This document shows positions 47,169 to 56,279 of a DNA stretch of 64,000 bases, in pieces. How positions within the stretch are numbered: position 1 is the stretch's first letter; each line of letters begins with the position of its first letter. A program made the position numbers and the translations under genes. The DNA is taken from positions 1,736,001 through 1,800,000 of the forward strand of contig NZ_CP019770.1 in the NCBI RefSeq assembly GCF_004328665.1, in the 5' to 3' direction. This DNA is from Pseudoalteromonas sp. DL-6 (GTDB lineage Bacteria; Pseudomonadota; Gammaproteobacteria; Enterobacterales; Alteromonadaceae). The notes below the pieces were generated by a model. The model did not search any database, was not told where the DNA came from, and saw only the letters and a list, made by a program, of their open reading frames with translations.

Positions 47169-47810
47169 GTGAACGCTAATCAATATCGCTGGTTTGAATT
47201 TGCCTTTATTTTTATTATTCTGCCTTTAATTGGCTTTAATATTCGCCAATATTTATCTAACTGGCTTATTCCGGCACTGATCATCCTCATGAGTGTGTGT
47301 TGTATGTTGCTACTAAACGACACTCACTTTAAACGTTTTAGATTAACTAGCTTGGGGCAGTTTTCTGCTGTGAAGCGCCGTATGTTTAGCTTTTTCTTTA
47401 TTGGCGCGTTATTTTCGGGGGTATTTTACAACTTACTTTACCAAGGACACTGGTTTACTTTACCTCGAGAAAACCTCGCCGACTGGCTGATGCTATTACT
47501 GCTCTACCCTTTATTGTCGGTGATCCCGCAAGAATTAATATTTAGAACCTACTTTTTTCATCGTTATAAACGCATTATGCCCAGTAAATGGCTACGCATT
47601 ATTGTCAGTGCGAGTGTATTTGCACTGGCACATATTGTTTACGCTAATTGGGTTGCAGTAAGTTTATCGTTTATAGGCGGGTTACTATTTGCTTATACCT
47701 ACGCACAAAGCCGCTCAACCTTTGCCTGTGTTCTTGAGCACAGTTTATGGGGCATATGGATGTTTACCCTAGGAATGGGTGACTATTTAGACTCTGGTGC
47801 ACTGAATTAA
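47169..47810 (+). CDS. CPBP-family intramembrane metalloprotease
   Basis: A 213-residue membrane protein with about seven helices. The CPBP (Rce1-like) motifs are IPQELIFRTYFFHRY (QE in place of the usual EE), SVFALAHIVYANW and VLEHSLWGIWMF. The first Glu of the EExxxR motif is Gln here, a natural variant in some members that could lower activity. Targets are unknown; such proteins are often linked to peptide maturation or self-immunity. The start is GTG. A terminator follows. Confidence 0.85.
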   Translation: MNANQYRWFEFAFIFIILPLIGFNIRQYLSNWLIPALIILMSVCCMLLLNDTHFKRFRLTSLGQFSAVKRRMFSFFFIGALFSGVFYNLLYQGHWFTLPRENLADWLMLLLLYPLLSVIPQELIFRTYFFHRYKRIMPSKWLRIIVSASVFALAHIVYANWVAVSLSFIGGLLFAYTYAQSRSTFACVLEHSLWGIWMFTLGMGDYLDSGALN

Positions 47811-47822
47811 CGAAAAGCAATA

Positions 47823-47847
47823 AAAAAGCCGCGACAAGCGCGGCTTA
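47823..47847. terminator. Terminator between the CPBP and NSS genes
   Basis: Stem AAGCCGCG/CGCGGCTT preceded by an A run, between converging genes. The A run gives a T tail on the minus strand, while the plus-strand tail is only TTAATAAATTT. Confidence 0.75.
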
Positions 47848-47873
47848 ATAAATTTAGCTTAAATTAATTTAAC

Positions 47874-49298
47874 TTAAAAACCAAAAATACTGATATCAAA
47901 AAACTTCGTCGCAACGGTATTTACAAAAATGATTAATAATATCGCTGGAATAAAGGTTTGCAGTGAAAAGTTAACGTACTTTTCCATAAAGCTATTAGCA
48001 TAATTAGGAGAGCCCTGTCTTAGCTCTTCACTTAAGCGAACTTTTTTCCATTTATACATTACAAACAAACACACCATTAAACCATTTAAAGGCAATATTG
48101 TGTCGTAGAATACGTCATAAACAACATCAAAAAAGCTCTTATTACCACTACCGTAGCTAGTAAAAGTAGTTAGGCTGTCAATCATACCAAACGACATAAT
48201 ACACAAAATAGTTAATATACCAGTTGATAAAGTAAGTATGCCCAACGCTTTTTTACGGCTAATGCCTTTACGGTCGCTTAGTGTTGCAGTTGGTACTTCA
48301 ACAATAGATACCAATGATGTGATCGCAGCAAAAAATACCAATAAGAAGAAAATAAATGCCACGGCTGATGCGCCAAGGTAACCAATATCATTTTGTAGCG
48401 CTAATAAGATTTTTGGAAGATAGACAAAAATCATTGAAACTGACGAGTCAGATAACTTAGCCGGATCGGTATTTGGGTCAAAGCTAAAAATAGCCGGTAA
48501 CACCATTAAGCCTGCTACAAACGCAACCAGTGAGTCGGTAATAGCGACCATTTTAGCACTGCCTACAATGTCATCTTTTTTCGAAATATAAGAGGCATAG
48601 GTAATTAAAATACCCATACCTAACGACAATGAGAAAAACGCTTGGCTCAGTGCACCGTTAAGCACGCTGGCATTCATTTTACTAAAATCAGGAATAATGT
48701 AGTACTTAACACCCGCCATTGCGTTATCAAGGGTGAGTACATAACCCACCAGTATAATTAGCATGACAAACAAAGCAGGCATTAAAAATTTAGCCGCTTT
48801 TTCTATGCCGTCTTTTACACCACCGACCAAAATAAGGTTAACAATAACCACAACCAGTGCCATATAACCAAACACGGTGTAGCTATTTATAAACTCACCA
48901 AAATGCCCAGGGTTTGCCAGCATATCTAAATTACCCAGTGCGGTTTGGCTTAAGTAACCAAAAATCCACACCGTGATCACCATATAAAAAACAGCAATCA
49001 TAAATGGCGTTAATACTGCTAAAAAGCCAGCAAACTTCCATTTTTTGTCGTTATTAGCTAATACCTTGTATGCACCAAGCGGGTCTTTTTGTGCATGACG
49101 ACCCATGGCCATTTCGGCCATCATTACAGGTAAACAAATGAATGCGACGAACAAAGCATAGACGAGCAAAAATGCACCACCGCCATTCTTAGTCGCAGAA
49201 ACTGGAAAGCCTACTAAGTTACCAATACCCACAGCAGAACCTGCCGCTGCCAATATAAATCCTAAGCGGGAGCTAAAGTGCTCTCTATTTTCACTCAT
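47874..49298 (-). CDS. Sodium-dependent transporter, NSS/SNF family
   Basis: A 474-residue inner-membrane symporter with about 12 helices. SRLGFILAAAGSAVGIGNLV at residues 9-28 is the unwound helix 1 with the sodium site, and AFFSLSLGMGILITYASY is the helix 6 region. Bacterial NSS members move amino acids with sodium; the substrate here is unknown. Monocistronic, with 188 bases to the divergent yciI gene. Confidence 0.93.
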   Translation of the reverse strand: MSENREHFSSRLGFILAAAGSAVGIGNLVGFPVSATKNGGGAFLLVYALFVAFICLPVMMAEMAMGRHAQKDPLGAYKVLANNDKKWKFAGFLAVLTPFMIAVFYMVITVWIFGYLSQTALGNLDMLANPGHFGEFINSYTVFGYMALVVVIVNLILVGGVKDGIEKAAKFLMPALFVMLIILVGYVLTLDNAMAGVKYYIIPDFSKMNASVLNGALSQAFFSLSLGMGILITYASYISKKDDIVGSAKMVAITDSLVAFVAGLMVLPAIFSFDPNTDPAKLSDSSVSMIFVYLPKILLALQNDIGYLGASAVAFIFFLLVFFAAITSLVSIVEVPTATLSDRKGISRKKALGILTLSTGILTILCIMSFGMIDSLTTFTSYGSGNKSFFDVVYDVFYDTILPLNGLMVCLFVMYKWKKVRLSEELRQGSPNYANSFMEKYVNFSLQTFIPAILLIIFVNTVATKFFDISIFGF

Positions 49299-49486
49299 GT
49301 AATAACCTTGTTATTATTTATCTTATCCAAGGGACTCTACCAGTGTTACGCAACGCTTTTCAAGCAATTACCGTGTAAAAAAACATTCTTGCTGTAAACA
49401 TCACCATAAACACTTTTAATTCACCATTTATCAACGCTATGCTAGTATGCAGTTAATTAAATTTAACAAGTTTTGAGAGTATTTTT

Positions 49487-49789
49487 ATGTTGTATATGAT
49501 TTATTCAACAGACGTCCAAAATAGTTTAGAGCACCGTAAAGCGGCACGCCCAGCTCATTTAGCGCGCTTACAAATCCTAGAAGACGAAGGCCGACTATTA
49601 ACCGCAGGCCCTCTTCCGGCCATTGATAGTGAAGACCCGCAAGACGCAGGTTTTACGGGTTCTTTAGTGATTGCTCAATTTAATTCTTTAGAAGACGCCA
49701 GAGAATGGGCCGCAGATGATCCCTATGTTGCCGGTGGCGTATATGAAAATTCTATCGTTAAACCATTTAAAAAAGTGTTCCCTGCTTAA
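49487..49789 (+). CDS. yciI: YciI-like protein
   Basis: A 100-residue protein with the YciI fold (ferredoxin-like). It has the conserved His in [11 protein letters not shown] and Asp in [11 protein letters not shown], as in E. coli and Haemophilus YciI. The catalytic role is not established. The start ATG is preceded by GAGAGT. No operon partner; in E. coli yciI lies near the trp region, here it is 3.7 kb past trpA. Confidence 0.9.
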   Translation: MLYMIYSTDVQNSLEHRKAARPAHLARLQILEDEGRLLTAGPLPAIDSEDPQDAGFTGSLVIAQFNSLEDAREWAADDPYVAGGVYENSIVKPFKKVFPA

Positions 49790-49948
49790 TTAAACTGTGA
49801 CCCCTGTTTAACTGCAACCAGTAATTCAGGGTTTGTTCACTCATTTTTAATTAAACTTTGCCTTATAAAAACTTAAATACACGTCGTGGTATTAAAGTTT
49901 TAGTGGCTTAGTTTCTGAGCTAAGCAGGTCTGTTCTAGGAGTTTCGCA

Positions 49949-50209
49949 ATGCGTGTATTATTAATACTCAACTTAATCGCGGTAATGTGTTTGGCTAATT
50001 TTGCCCATGCAAACAATACCAAAAGCAAAGCCGATAAAGTTGAGGTAAGCAAAAAGAAAGCAGTAATACTTGCAAAGCAAACTACAGACGGTACAACGTT
50101 AAAAATTTCTGAAGAAACACTTTTTTTTACTGTACGAATCTTAAAAGCTGACGGCCACGTCGTCGATTTGAAAATAAACAAGAAAACTGGCGAAGTGAAA
50201 AAGGATTAA
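49949..50209 (+). CDS. Secreted PepSY-domain protein
   Basis: An 86-residue protein with a signal peptide (cut after AHA, residue 21) and a single PepSY-like domain: SKKKAVILAKQTTDGTTLKI and VVDLKINKKTGEVKK. PepSY proteins often accompany two-component systems and are thought to modulate peptidases or sense cations. It lies three bases before the response regulator gene, and so heads a four-gene operon. Confidence 0.8.
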   Translation: MRVLLILNLIAVMCLANFAHANNTKSKADKVEVSKKKAVILAKQTTDGTTLKISEETLFFTVRILKADGHVVDLKINKKTGEVKKD

Positions 50210-50212
50210 CCA

Positions 50213-50887
50213 ATGCGAATTTTAGTAATAGAAGATGATTTACATTTGGCAGACAACCTGCGCAATGCATTAGAAAAAGAGCGTTACAGCGTTGATTTAT
50301 GTCACGATGGTGAGGCTGGCCTTTTTCACATCACTGAATACCCTTTAGACATGGCTGTAGTTGATTTAGGCCTACCTAAAATAGACGGTATTGAGCTAAT
50401 AAATAAAGCACGTGCCCAAGGGATAACTATCCCTATTTTGATCTTAACCGCGCGCGATCGCTGGCAAGACAAAGTAGAAGGCCTAGATGCCGGTGCCGAT
50501 GACTACCTAACTAAGCCGTTTCATGTGGAAGAGCTAATTGCTCGCTGTAATGCGCTTATTCGTCGCAGTGCAGGTAAAGCAAACCCTGAAATGACAGCAG
50601 GCCCTATTAAAATTCATACCCGTTCACAACAAGTATGGGTAAACGACAAAGAGCTGAGCTTAACCGCGTATGAGTACAAAGTACTTGAATACTTAATGGT
50701 TAATCCACAAAAAGTAATTTCAAAGTCTGAGCTTACAGAGCATATTTACGATCAAGACTTCGACCTTGATTCGAACGTTATTGAAGTGTTTGTACTACGT
50801 TTGCGTAAAAAACTCGACCCAGATGGCGTGCTTAACCCAGTGGAAACATTACGCGGACGTGGTTACAGGCTTAAAAGCCAGTGGTAG
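50213..50887 (+). CDS. OmpR/PhoB-family response regulator
   Basis: A 224-residue regulator: receiver domain with phosphorylated Asp51 (AVVDLGLPKIDG) and a winged-helix DNA-binding domain ending LRGRGYRLKSQW. It resembles the PhoP/QseB group. The stop overlaps the kinase start by seven bases. Its own operon (PepSY, regulator, kinase, small secreted protein) is a likely target. The inducing signal is not known. Confidence 0.93.
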   Translation: MRILVIEDDLHLADNLRNALEKERYSVDLCHDGEAGLFHITEYPLDMAVVDLGLPKIDGIELINKARAQGITIPILILTARDRWQDKVEGLDAGADDYLTKPFHVEELIARCNALIRRSAGKANPEMTAGPIKIHTRSQQVWVNDKELSLTAYEYKVLEYLMVNPQKVISKSELTEHIYDQDFDLDSNVIEVFVLRLRKKLDPDGVLNPVETLRGRGYRLKSQW

Positions 50888-52218
50888 CACCGCAAATTTC
50901 GTTAAAAATAAGGCAAGGTTTTATCCTTGTCTTTGTTTTGTTAGTCGCCCTACCCATTTTGTTTTACTCTATAGGTAAGGCATATTATGCGTCACTTGTT
51001 GATGCCACCGAAAAAAACCTCGAAGCACACCTGTATTCACTTATTTCCGAAGTTGATTTTACCGAGCGCGGTATTATTATGCCCAGCTCTATATTAACCC
51101 CCGAACTCAACAATTTAAACTCAGACACCTACGCCATGATATACCGTGACGACGTGCCTATTTGGCATTCTGAGTCGGCGGTTAACGTTAACTTTGTTCC
51201 CCAATATATAGAGCCCAAAGCAGGCGCCGCCGACTTTAGACGTGTGGTGTATAACAACACCGCCTATTGGCAGTTAAGTTTGACGGTAATACTTAATAAT
51301 ATTGACCAATCAGAGCAAGCTCGCTTTATTTTATTAAAACGTAACGACGCCCTACTGCGTTTAATGGACGGCTTTAAACAAACCTTAGTCGATTGGATGT
51401 TTATAATGGGGATTGCCATTGCAGGTTTAATGGCCATTGGTTTTATTTGGAGTGCACGACCTCTGCAGCGCCTAGATAAAGAAATAAAAGCCATTGAATC
51501 AGGCGATATTCAAGAAATTAAAGGCTTATACCCCGTTGAACTGCAAACGATTAAAGCCGACCTAAATTTACTGTTAGAGTCGCAGCAACGTCAAAAAGAA
51601 CGATACCGCGCCTCTCTTAGCGATTTAGCCCATGCACTTAAAACGCCGTTAGCTGTTTTAAAATCAAGCCCACTCGCTAACGATGCAGATGCACAAGAAC
51701 AACTCGACAGAATTAATGTGATGATCGAGCACCAATTAAAACGTGCCGCCACGGGTGCTTCCGATACATGGAAAAAGCAAACCCCTATCAAACCAGTTAT
51801 CGATTCTATCTTAAGCGCAATGAGTAAAGTATACCGCGATAAAGACATTATATTTAATTGCCAAATGAGCGATAAAGATTACTTTTTAGGTGATAAAACC
51901 GATTTAATGGAGTTATTAGGCAACTTAATAGATAATGCCTGTAAAGCCTGTCGCTCCCAAGTCAGTATTAACGTTTCACAAGCTAAAACGCTCAGTATAA
52001 GTATTTGTGATGACGGCCCGGGCATTAAGCCAGATAAACGCGAATCATTGTTACAACGCGGTACGCGCCTAGATACCTACGAAAGCGGCCACGGTGTTGG
52101 TATGGCTATTGTATCTGACTTGGTTAAGTCATATCACGGGCTGTTAACTATATCTCAGTCGCAACGTTTAGGCGGTGCAAAATTTATTCTCGAGTTTAAT
52201 TACCATGAAAAAAAATAA
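50881..52218 (+). CDS. Sensor histidine kinase, PhoQ-like arrangement
   Basis: A 445-residue membrane kinase with helices at 14-32 and about 170-190 that frame a periplasmic domain. The phosphorylated His is in SLSDLAHALKTPLAVL. N-box LLGNLIDNACKAC, DDGPGIKPDKRES and GHGVGMAIVS complete the ATPase domain. The A/KTP form of the H-box and the pairing with a PhoP-type regulator suggest a cation or antimicrobial-peptide sensor. The start is GTG within the regulator gene. Confidence 0.92.
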   Translation: MVAPQISLKIRQGFILVFVLLVALPILFYSIGKAYYASLVDATEKNLEAHLYSLISEVDFTERGIIMPSSILTPELNNLNSDTYAMIYRDDVPIWHSESAVNVNFVPQYIEPKAGAADFRRVVYNNTAYWQLSLTVILNNIDQSEQARFILLKRNDALLRLMDGFKQTLVDWMFIMGIAIAGLMAIGFIWSARPLQRLDKEIKAIESGDIQEIKGLYPVELQTIKADLNLLLESQQRQKERYRASLSDLAHALKTPLAVLKSSPLANDADAQEQLDRINVMIEHQLKRAATGASDTWKKQTPIKPVIDSILSAMSKVYRDKDIIFNCQMSDKDYFLGDKTDLMELLGNLIDNACKACRSQVSINVSQAKTLSISICDDGPGIKPDKRESLLQRGTRLDTYESGHGVGMAIVSDLVKSYHGLLTISQSQRLGGAKFILEFNYHEKK

Positions 52219-52618
52219 CTACATCCTTTTTTTTAGCTTAAGCCTTTTATTTTTATGGGCGCAGCAAAGTATGGCTGCAGTGCAAGAGTGTACATTGCAA
52301 AACAATGCCCTACCCGAGCAAATTAAAGATTACACACAATGTTTAGATGCCAAATTAAATAAAGTGCAACAGCAACAAGACAGCTGGATCCAAAAGCGCA
52401 CCTTTGAACTGGCCGAATTAGAAAGTGAAACCGGTAATACCGTCATTTTGTCACTGTTTAAACAAAGTCTTAACGCCAAAGATAAGTACATTCAAAAAAG
52501 TTGCCAGTGGCGTTATATGTTAAAACAGCCTAATTCACCAGAAGCTGTAGTAACTTATAAAGAGTGTGAAATAGCAATGATAGAGCAATTCATTCAGCAG
52601 CTTAAAATGGGGCTTTAA
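52205..52618 (+). CDS. Secreted DUF1311/LprI-like protein
   Basis: A 137-residue protein with a signal peptide (cut after MAA, about residue 24) and four cysteines after it. The helical core LDAKLNKVQQQQDSW and CQWRYMLKQPNSPEAVV resembles the DUF1311/LprI family, some of which inhibit lysozyme; the match here is weak. The ATG at 52205 overlaps the kinase stop, so it is the last gene of the operon. Confidence 0.6.
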   Translation: MKKNNYILFFSLSLLFLWAQQSMAAVQECTLQNNALPEQIKDYTQCLDAKLNKVQQQQDSWIQKRTFELAELESETGNTVILSLFKQSLNAKDKYIQKSCQWRYMLKQPNSPEAVVTYKECEIAMIEQFIQQLKMGL

Positions 52619-52686
52619 CAAGTTCAAAAGTAAGCGACATGTATTCTGGCTTGATATTTTAAAGGTTAGTTTATTAGTGTTTTGGG

Positions 52687-52714
52687 AAATGCAGCCTTAA
52701 AGGCTGCATTTTTA
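52687..52714 (+). terminator. Terminator after the PepSY/two-component operon
   Basis: Stem AAATGCAGCCT/AGGCTGCATTT with a three-base loop and a T tail. Confidence 0.88.
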
Positions 52715-52728
52715 CATCCTTATTATTT

Positions 52729-52941
52729 CTATCGTGCAACATGGCTAAGTGTACAATTAGCATTGCGCTCTAAATGCTCAAAATGTGCAGCTGCATGACC
52801 ACCTGATTTATGCGCTCGAACGGGTTGGTGGCACTCTGGGCACCTAAAATTTGGTCTTGATGATGAGTTATCCCTTAGACTAATAGCTTCTTCGATTGAA
52901 ATAATCTGTTCGTTTAGAGTGGCTGATGTCATTGTTGCCAT
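52729..52941 (-). CDS. Small zinc-ribbon protein, CoiA-like N-terminal motif
   Basis: A 70-residue protein. The segment FRCPECHQPVRAHKSGG (33-48), then AHFEHLERNANC, matches the zinc-ribbon start of CoiA-type proteins (CP.C, HF.H and a final Cys). There is no nuclease domain, so it is either a stand-alone ribbon or the remains of a larger gene. ATG preceded by AGGAGC. It converges with the two-component operon. Confidence 0.6.
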   Translation of the reverse strand: MATMTSATLNEQIISIEEAISLRDNSSSRPNFRCPECHQPVRAHKSGGHAAAHFEHLERNANCTLSHVAR

Positions 52942-53124
52942 TTTCTGCTCCTTAGTTAGGTAAATATAACACTGCGCTCAGCTTACTAAAATACTGGGCC
53001 AAAATGTATAGCAGATCGAACCCTAACCCACTTTTTTAGTTACGTCTAAGTAAATTATTATAAGTTTTTATCTGATTTTATGGTAAGCATGACTGTTTTC
53101 ACTGCAGGTTTGATAAACTGGACT

Positions 53125-53325
53125 TCCCAGCTTTCACTAGACAGTTTTTAACTCAGAATTTACGTCATACGGAGAGGCGTACCAAGTCAACCTAAACACA
53201 CGCTGAATAGTATCTTCGGAAGCAATAGGCTTTCCTTTTTGATAGAAAATTCTGTACCCGTCATTATTTTCTATATTATCTTTGAGGAAATTGTGGACTT
53301 CCCATAGTTTAGTATTATGCGCCAT
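53125..53325 (-). pseudogene. Truncated gene remnant (possible restriction/defence-type protein)
   Basis: A frame of about 62 residues, starting MAHNTKLWEV and ending YDVNSELKTV at a stop near 53137. The segment IQRVFRLTWYASPYDVNSEL recalls a longer family in which YDVNxE is followed by an NNGRGPVD motif that is missing here. It therefore looks like the 5' part of a decayed gene. The family link is from memory and uncertain. No ribosome binding site is clear, and the flanks contain no continuation. Confidence 0.35.
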
Positions 53326-53582
53326 CCGCACATATCTATACCAGCGCTACGTTTAATTTTTCTACTAGATATAGTTTTAACAAATTAGCTAACATATTAC
53401 TATCATTAAGTTTTTATTATTTTAAAGCGTAATTAATTAACACTCTGTTCCCGCTTCGCTCATTTTCCTGAATATAGAGGCGTACTCAGATTATTCACTT
53501 AGTCCATAAAACGTTTTGACAAAACTGCACAAAAACCACAAACTACCTACCAGTAGATTGACTTAGCTAAAGTGATTTTAAA

Positions 53583-54665
53583 ATGCATAAACCTGTGGTT
53601 ATTATTGGTGGTGGCTTAGCTGGCTTATATGCTGCTTACAGCCTTAAAAAACGTAACATTCCGTTTTTATTATTAGAGGCCAAAGCCAGTTTAGGTGGCA
53701 GAATTGCGTCTCATTATTTACCGACCAACAACACCATTGGCCACGATTTAGGCCCTACCTGGATATTTCCGCATCAGCCTAATATTCAACAGTTAGTTGC
53801 CGCTTTAAACATCCCTGTGTTTGAGCAATACACCCAAGGCGATGTGTTATACCAAGCATCACACACAGTGCCTGCCCAGCAAGTTGCAGGGGCTGGCGAA
53901 ATGCAGTTATTTAGAATACAAAACGGTATGGACGAGCTTATTGATGCGCTTTATCATCAGCTTGAGCCAAACACCGTTAAATTAGAGCACGCTGTTAGCG
54001 AAGTAAAAAAGCTCTCCGATGGCTGGCATATAAGCGCTAATTACCAAGGGAGTACGCAATACTATACTTGCGATCAGTTACTGTTGGCGTTACCCCCTAG
54101 AATGATCAGCCAACATTTAACCCCGCATTTATGGGCTAATAATGTTTTAGCACAGCGTTTAGCGTCGGTGCCTACGTGGATGGCAGGCCAAGCAAAGTTT
54201 GTTGCCACCTTTGAACACGCCTTTTGGCGAGATAAAAATTTATCGGGGCAATGTTTTAGCCGTGTAGGCCCATTGGTAGAAGTTCATGATGCGTCAGCCA
54301 GTGAGCATTCTCACTCTGCTTTGTTTGGCTTTATTGGCGTGCCTTACTTGCAGCGCAGTAAAGTAACTCGCGAGCAATTAACCCAAGCTTGCCTTGATCA
54401 GCTCAGCTATTTTTACGGTGAGCAAGCCTATACAGCGAAAAGCTGCATTATAAAAGATTGGGCTGAGGATGAATTTGTTGCCAACAAAGATGACCAAATA
54501 GGTGTATCGCAGCATCCTGAATTCAATTTTTCAGGGCTTAGCGAGCAGCTTAAACAGTTACAAGTGCATTTTGTGGGGAGTGAGTTTGCACAGCAAGAAG
54601 CAGGATATTTAGAGGGATCTATAAATGCTGTAGATAGCGCTTTAGCTAATTTAATAGTTGCTTAG
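53583..54665 (+). CDS. FAD-dependent amine oxidase-like protein
   Basis: A 360-residue flavoprotein. The Rossmann dinucleotide-binding motif is VVIIGGGLAGLYAAYSL (5-21), then LLLEAKASLGGRIASH. The C-terminal HFVGSEFAQQEAGYLEGSI completes the FAD site. It belongs to the flavin monoamine oxidase / protoporphyrinogen oxidase-like superfamily; the substrate is unknown. It has no signal peptide. Monocistronic, with a terminator after it. Confidence 0.88.
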   Translation: MHKPVVIIGGGLAGLYAAYSLKKRNIPFLLLEAKASLGGRIASHYLPTNNTIGHDLGPTWIFPHQPNIQQLVAALNIPVFEQYTQGDVLYQASHTVPAQQVAGAGEMQLFRIQNGMDELIDALYHQLEPNTVKLEHAVSEVKKLSDGWHISANYQGSTQYYTCDQLLLALPPRMISQHLTPHLWANNVLAQRLASVPTWMAGQAKFVATFEHAFWRDKNLSGQCFSRVGPLVEVHDASASEHSHSALFGFIGVPYLQRSKVTREQLTQACLDQLSYFYGEQAYTAKSCIIKDWAEDEFVANKDDQIGVSQHPEFNFSGLSEQLKQLQVHFVGSEFAQQEAGYLEGSINAVDSALANLIVA

Positions 54666-54672
54666 CTTTCTA

Positions 54673-54699
54673 AAAGGCGTGCTATGAAGGCACGCCTTT
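54673..54699. terminator. Bidirectional terminator after the FAD oxidase gene
   Basis: Ten-base stem AAAGGCGTGC/GCACGCCTTT with a seven-base loop, between converging genes. Confidence 0.85.
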
Positions 54700-54707
54700 G
54701 TAAGGTA

Positions 54708-55757
54708 TTAGTCTTCTGATTTGATAACGGGTTCTTCACCTGTGCCAAGCATAGTAGCTAACCAACGCCCTTCGTCACTGGCTTCTAGTGCTATTTTTAC
54801 AATCATGGTTAACGGCACTGATAGCAGCATACCCACAGAGCCTAATAACCAGCCCCAAAATATTAATGACAAGAACACCACCAAGGTAGAAAGCCCGAGG
54901 CCTTTACCCATGTATTTTGGCTCTACAATATTCCCCATAACGGTATTAATAGTTAAATAACCAGCGCCGACGAGTCCTGCCACTAATGGGCCTTGCGTAA
55001 TAAGCGCCAGTAACAGTGCTGGCACAGCCGCAATGATTGAACCAATGTTAGGAATGTAATTGAGCATAAATGCCAATACGCCCCATAGTACAAAATAATC
55101 AACATCGAGTATCCACAGGTAAAAACCAGCAATTACACCGGTAGCTAAACTCACTAAGGTTTTAATGGCTAAATAAGAGTTAATAGAGTCTAGAAAGCGG
55201 TCAATTTGCTTGATTTTGCTGTCGGGATCGTCCAGTGCTAAATGAATTTTTTTGCCAAGTATCGGCCCTTCAAACAGCATAAAAACAACTGTTAAAATAA
55301 TTAAAAACATATTGGCCATTACGCTACCTAAACCCGTTAGCATATTGGTGGCAACATCAACCATTTTGCCAGGATCAAACATAGACAAAATTTGTTCTTT
55401 ATTAATTAAAATATTGTATTGCGAGGCCACATCAACCAACCATACAAATTCTTCTTTTAATTGTGCTTTATATTCAGGTAATTGTTTTGAAAAATCGTTA
55501 ACCGACTGACCTACTAAACCGCCTAAGCTAACCCCTAAGCCCATAATAATAAGCACTACAAGCACTACCGCTATGCCTTTTGGAATACGGTAACGAGCAA
55601 AAAAATTAATGAGTGGGCTACAAATTATGGCTATAAATGCTGCCAAAATAAACGGAATAACAATAGCGCTTGCGGCTTTAACACCCGCTAGCACAATTAC
55701 CAAAGCGGCAAAAATTATTAAGCTTTTATTTACCCCAGTTAAACTTGCCAATACCAT
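54708..55757 (-). CDS. AI-2E family permease (PerM/TqsA-like)
   Basis: A 349-residue membrane protein with about eight helices. The N-terminal LIIFAALVIVLAGVKAAS and the C-terminal VVFLSLIFWGWLLGSVGMLL followed by VPLTMI are typical of the family. Members export autoinducer-2 (TqsA) or move sodium/protons (PerM-like); which applies here is unclear. Upstream lies MITE copy 2, 62 bases from the start. Confidence 0.9.
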   Translation of the reverse strand: MVLASLTGVNKSLIIFAALVIVLAGVKAASAIVIPFILAAFIAIICSPLINFFARYRIPKGIAVVLVVLIIMGLGVSLGGLVGQSVNDFSKQLPEYKAQLKEEFVWLVDVASQYNILINKEQILSMFDPGKMVDVATNMLTGLGSVMANMFLIILTVVFMLFEGPILGKKIHLALDDPDSKIKQIDRFLDSINSYLAIKTLVSLATGVIAGFYLWILDVDYFVLWGVLAFMLNYIPNIGSIIAAVPALLLALITQGPLVAGLVGAGYLTINTVMGNIVEPKYMGKGLGLSTLVVFLSLIFWGWLLGSVGMLLSVPLTMIVKIALEASDEGRWLATMLGTGEEPVIKSED

Positions 55758-55818
55758 TATCCTATTGCTGTTATTTGGCTTTAGTGTAAGGCAAAAGCTA
55801 ATAGAATGAAATATTTAA

Positions 55819-56177
55819 GGGTCTGTTGGCCTTTCAAGATTAGATTTGCAGCCGTCTTTTTGGTACTAAGACAAGGCAGAGCCTATGTGGTGTGGTTGTT
55901 CCCCATAAATAGGCGATAACGTAGCATTAATGCCAGACAGGCGCTGCCCAAAGGGTTCTGCCTAGGGGCAATTAACTCTTTGTTGCCTACATGGATGTAG
56001 GTAAGGAGCGTGAGCAGGACGCGGAAGCTTTGCTCGGTTTTTACTTATTCTTACATGGATGTAAGCCAGTAGAATAACGCAGGAGCAGTTATCGAGCCCA
56101 CTAGGTTACAAACCTCGCGCCGCGATTAAATTGCCCCTAGTTTGAACAAATATTAATCCGCAAAGACCAACAGACCC
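55819..56177 (-). mobile_element. MITE-like element, copy 2 (359 bp)
   Basis: The same element as at 21504-21767, inverted. Terminal repeats GGGTCTGTTGGCCTTTC and, from the other end, GGGTCTGTTGGTCTTTG. The inner parts AGGTTTGTAACCTAGTGGGC and ATCGCCTATTTATGGGGAA (reverse orientation here) are shared. It carries about 100 extra bases (about 55990-56095) with two palindromes built on ACATGGATGT. No open frame. It lies between the AI-2E permease and yfcH genes. Confidence 0.9.
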
Positions 56178-56279
56178 TAGGTGATCATAAAAATTATTGG
56201 TACGTATAAATTTGCAAATCGTTGAGCTGGAGAGTATAAATTTTAAACATCCTGCTTTATTTATAATTTTGGAGTTGCA

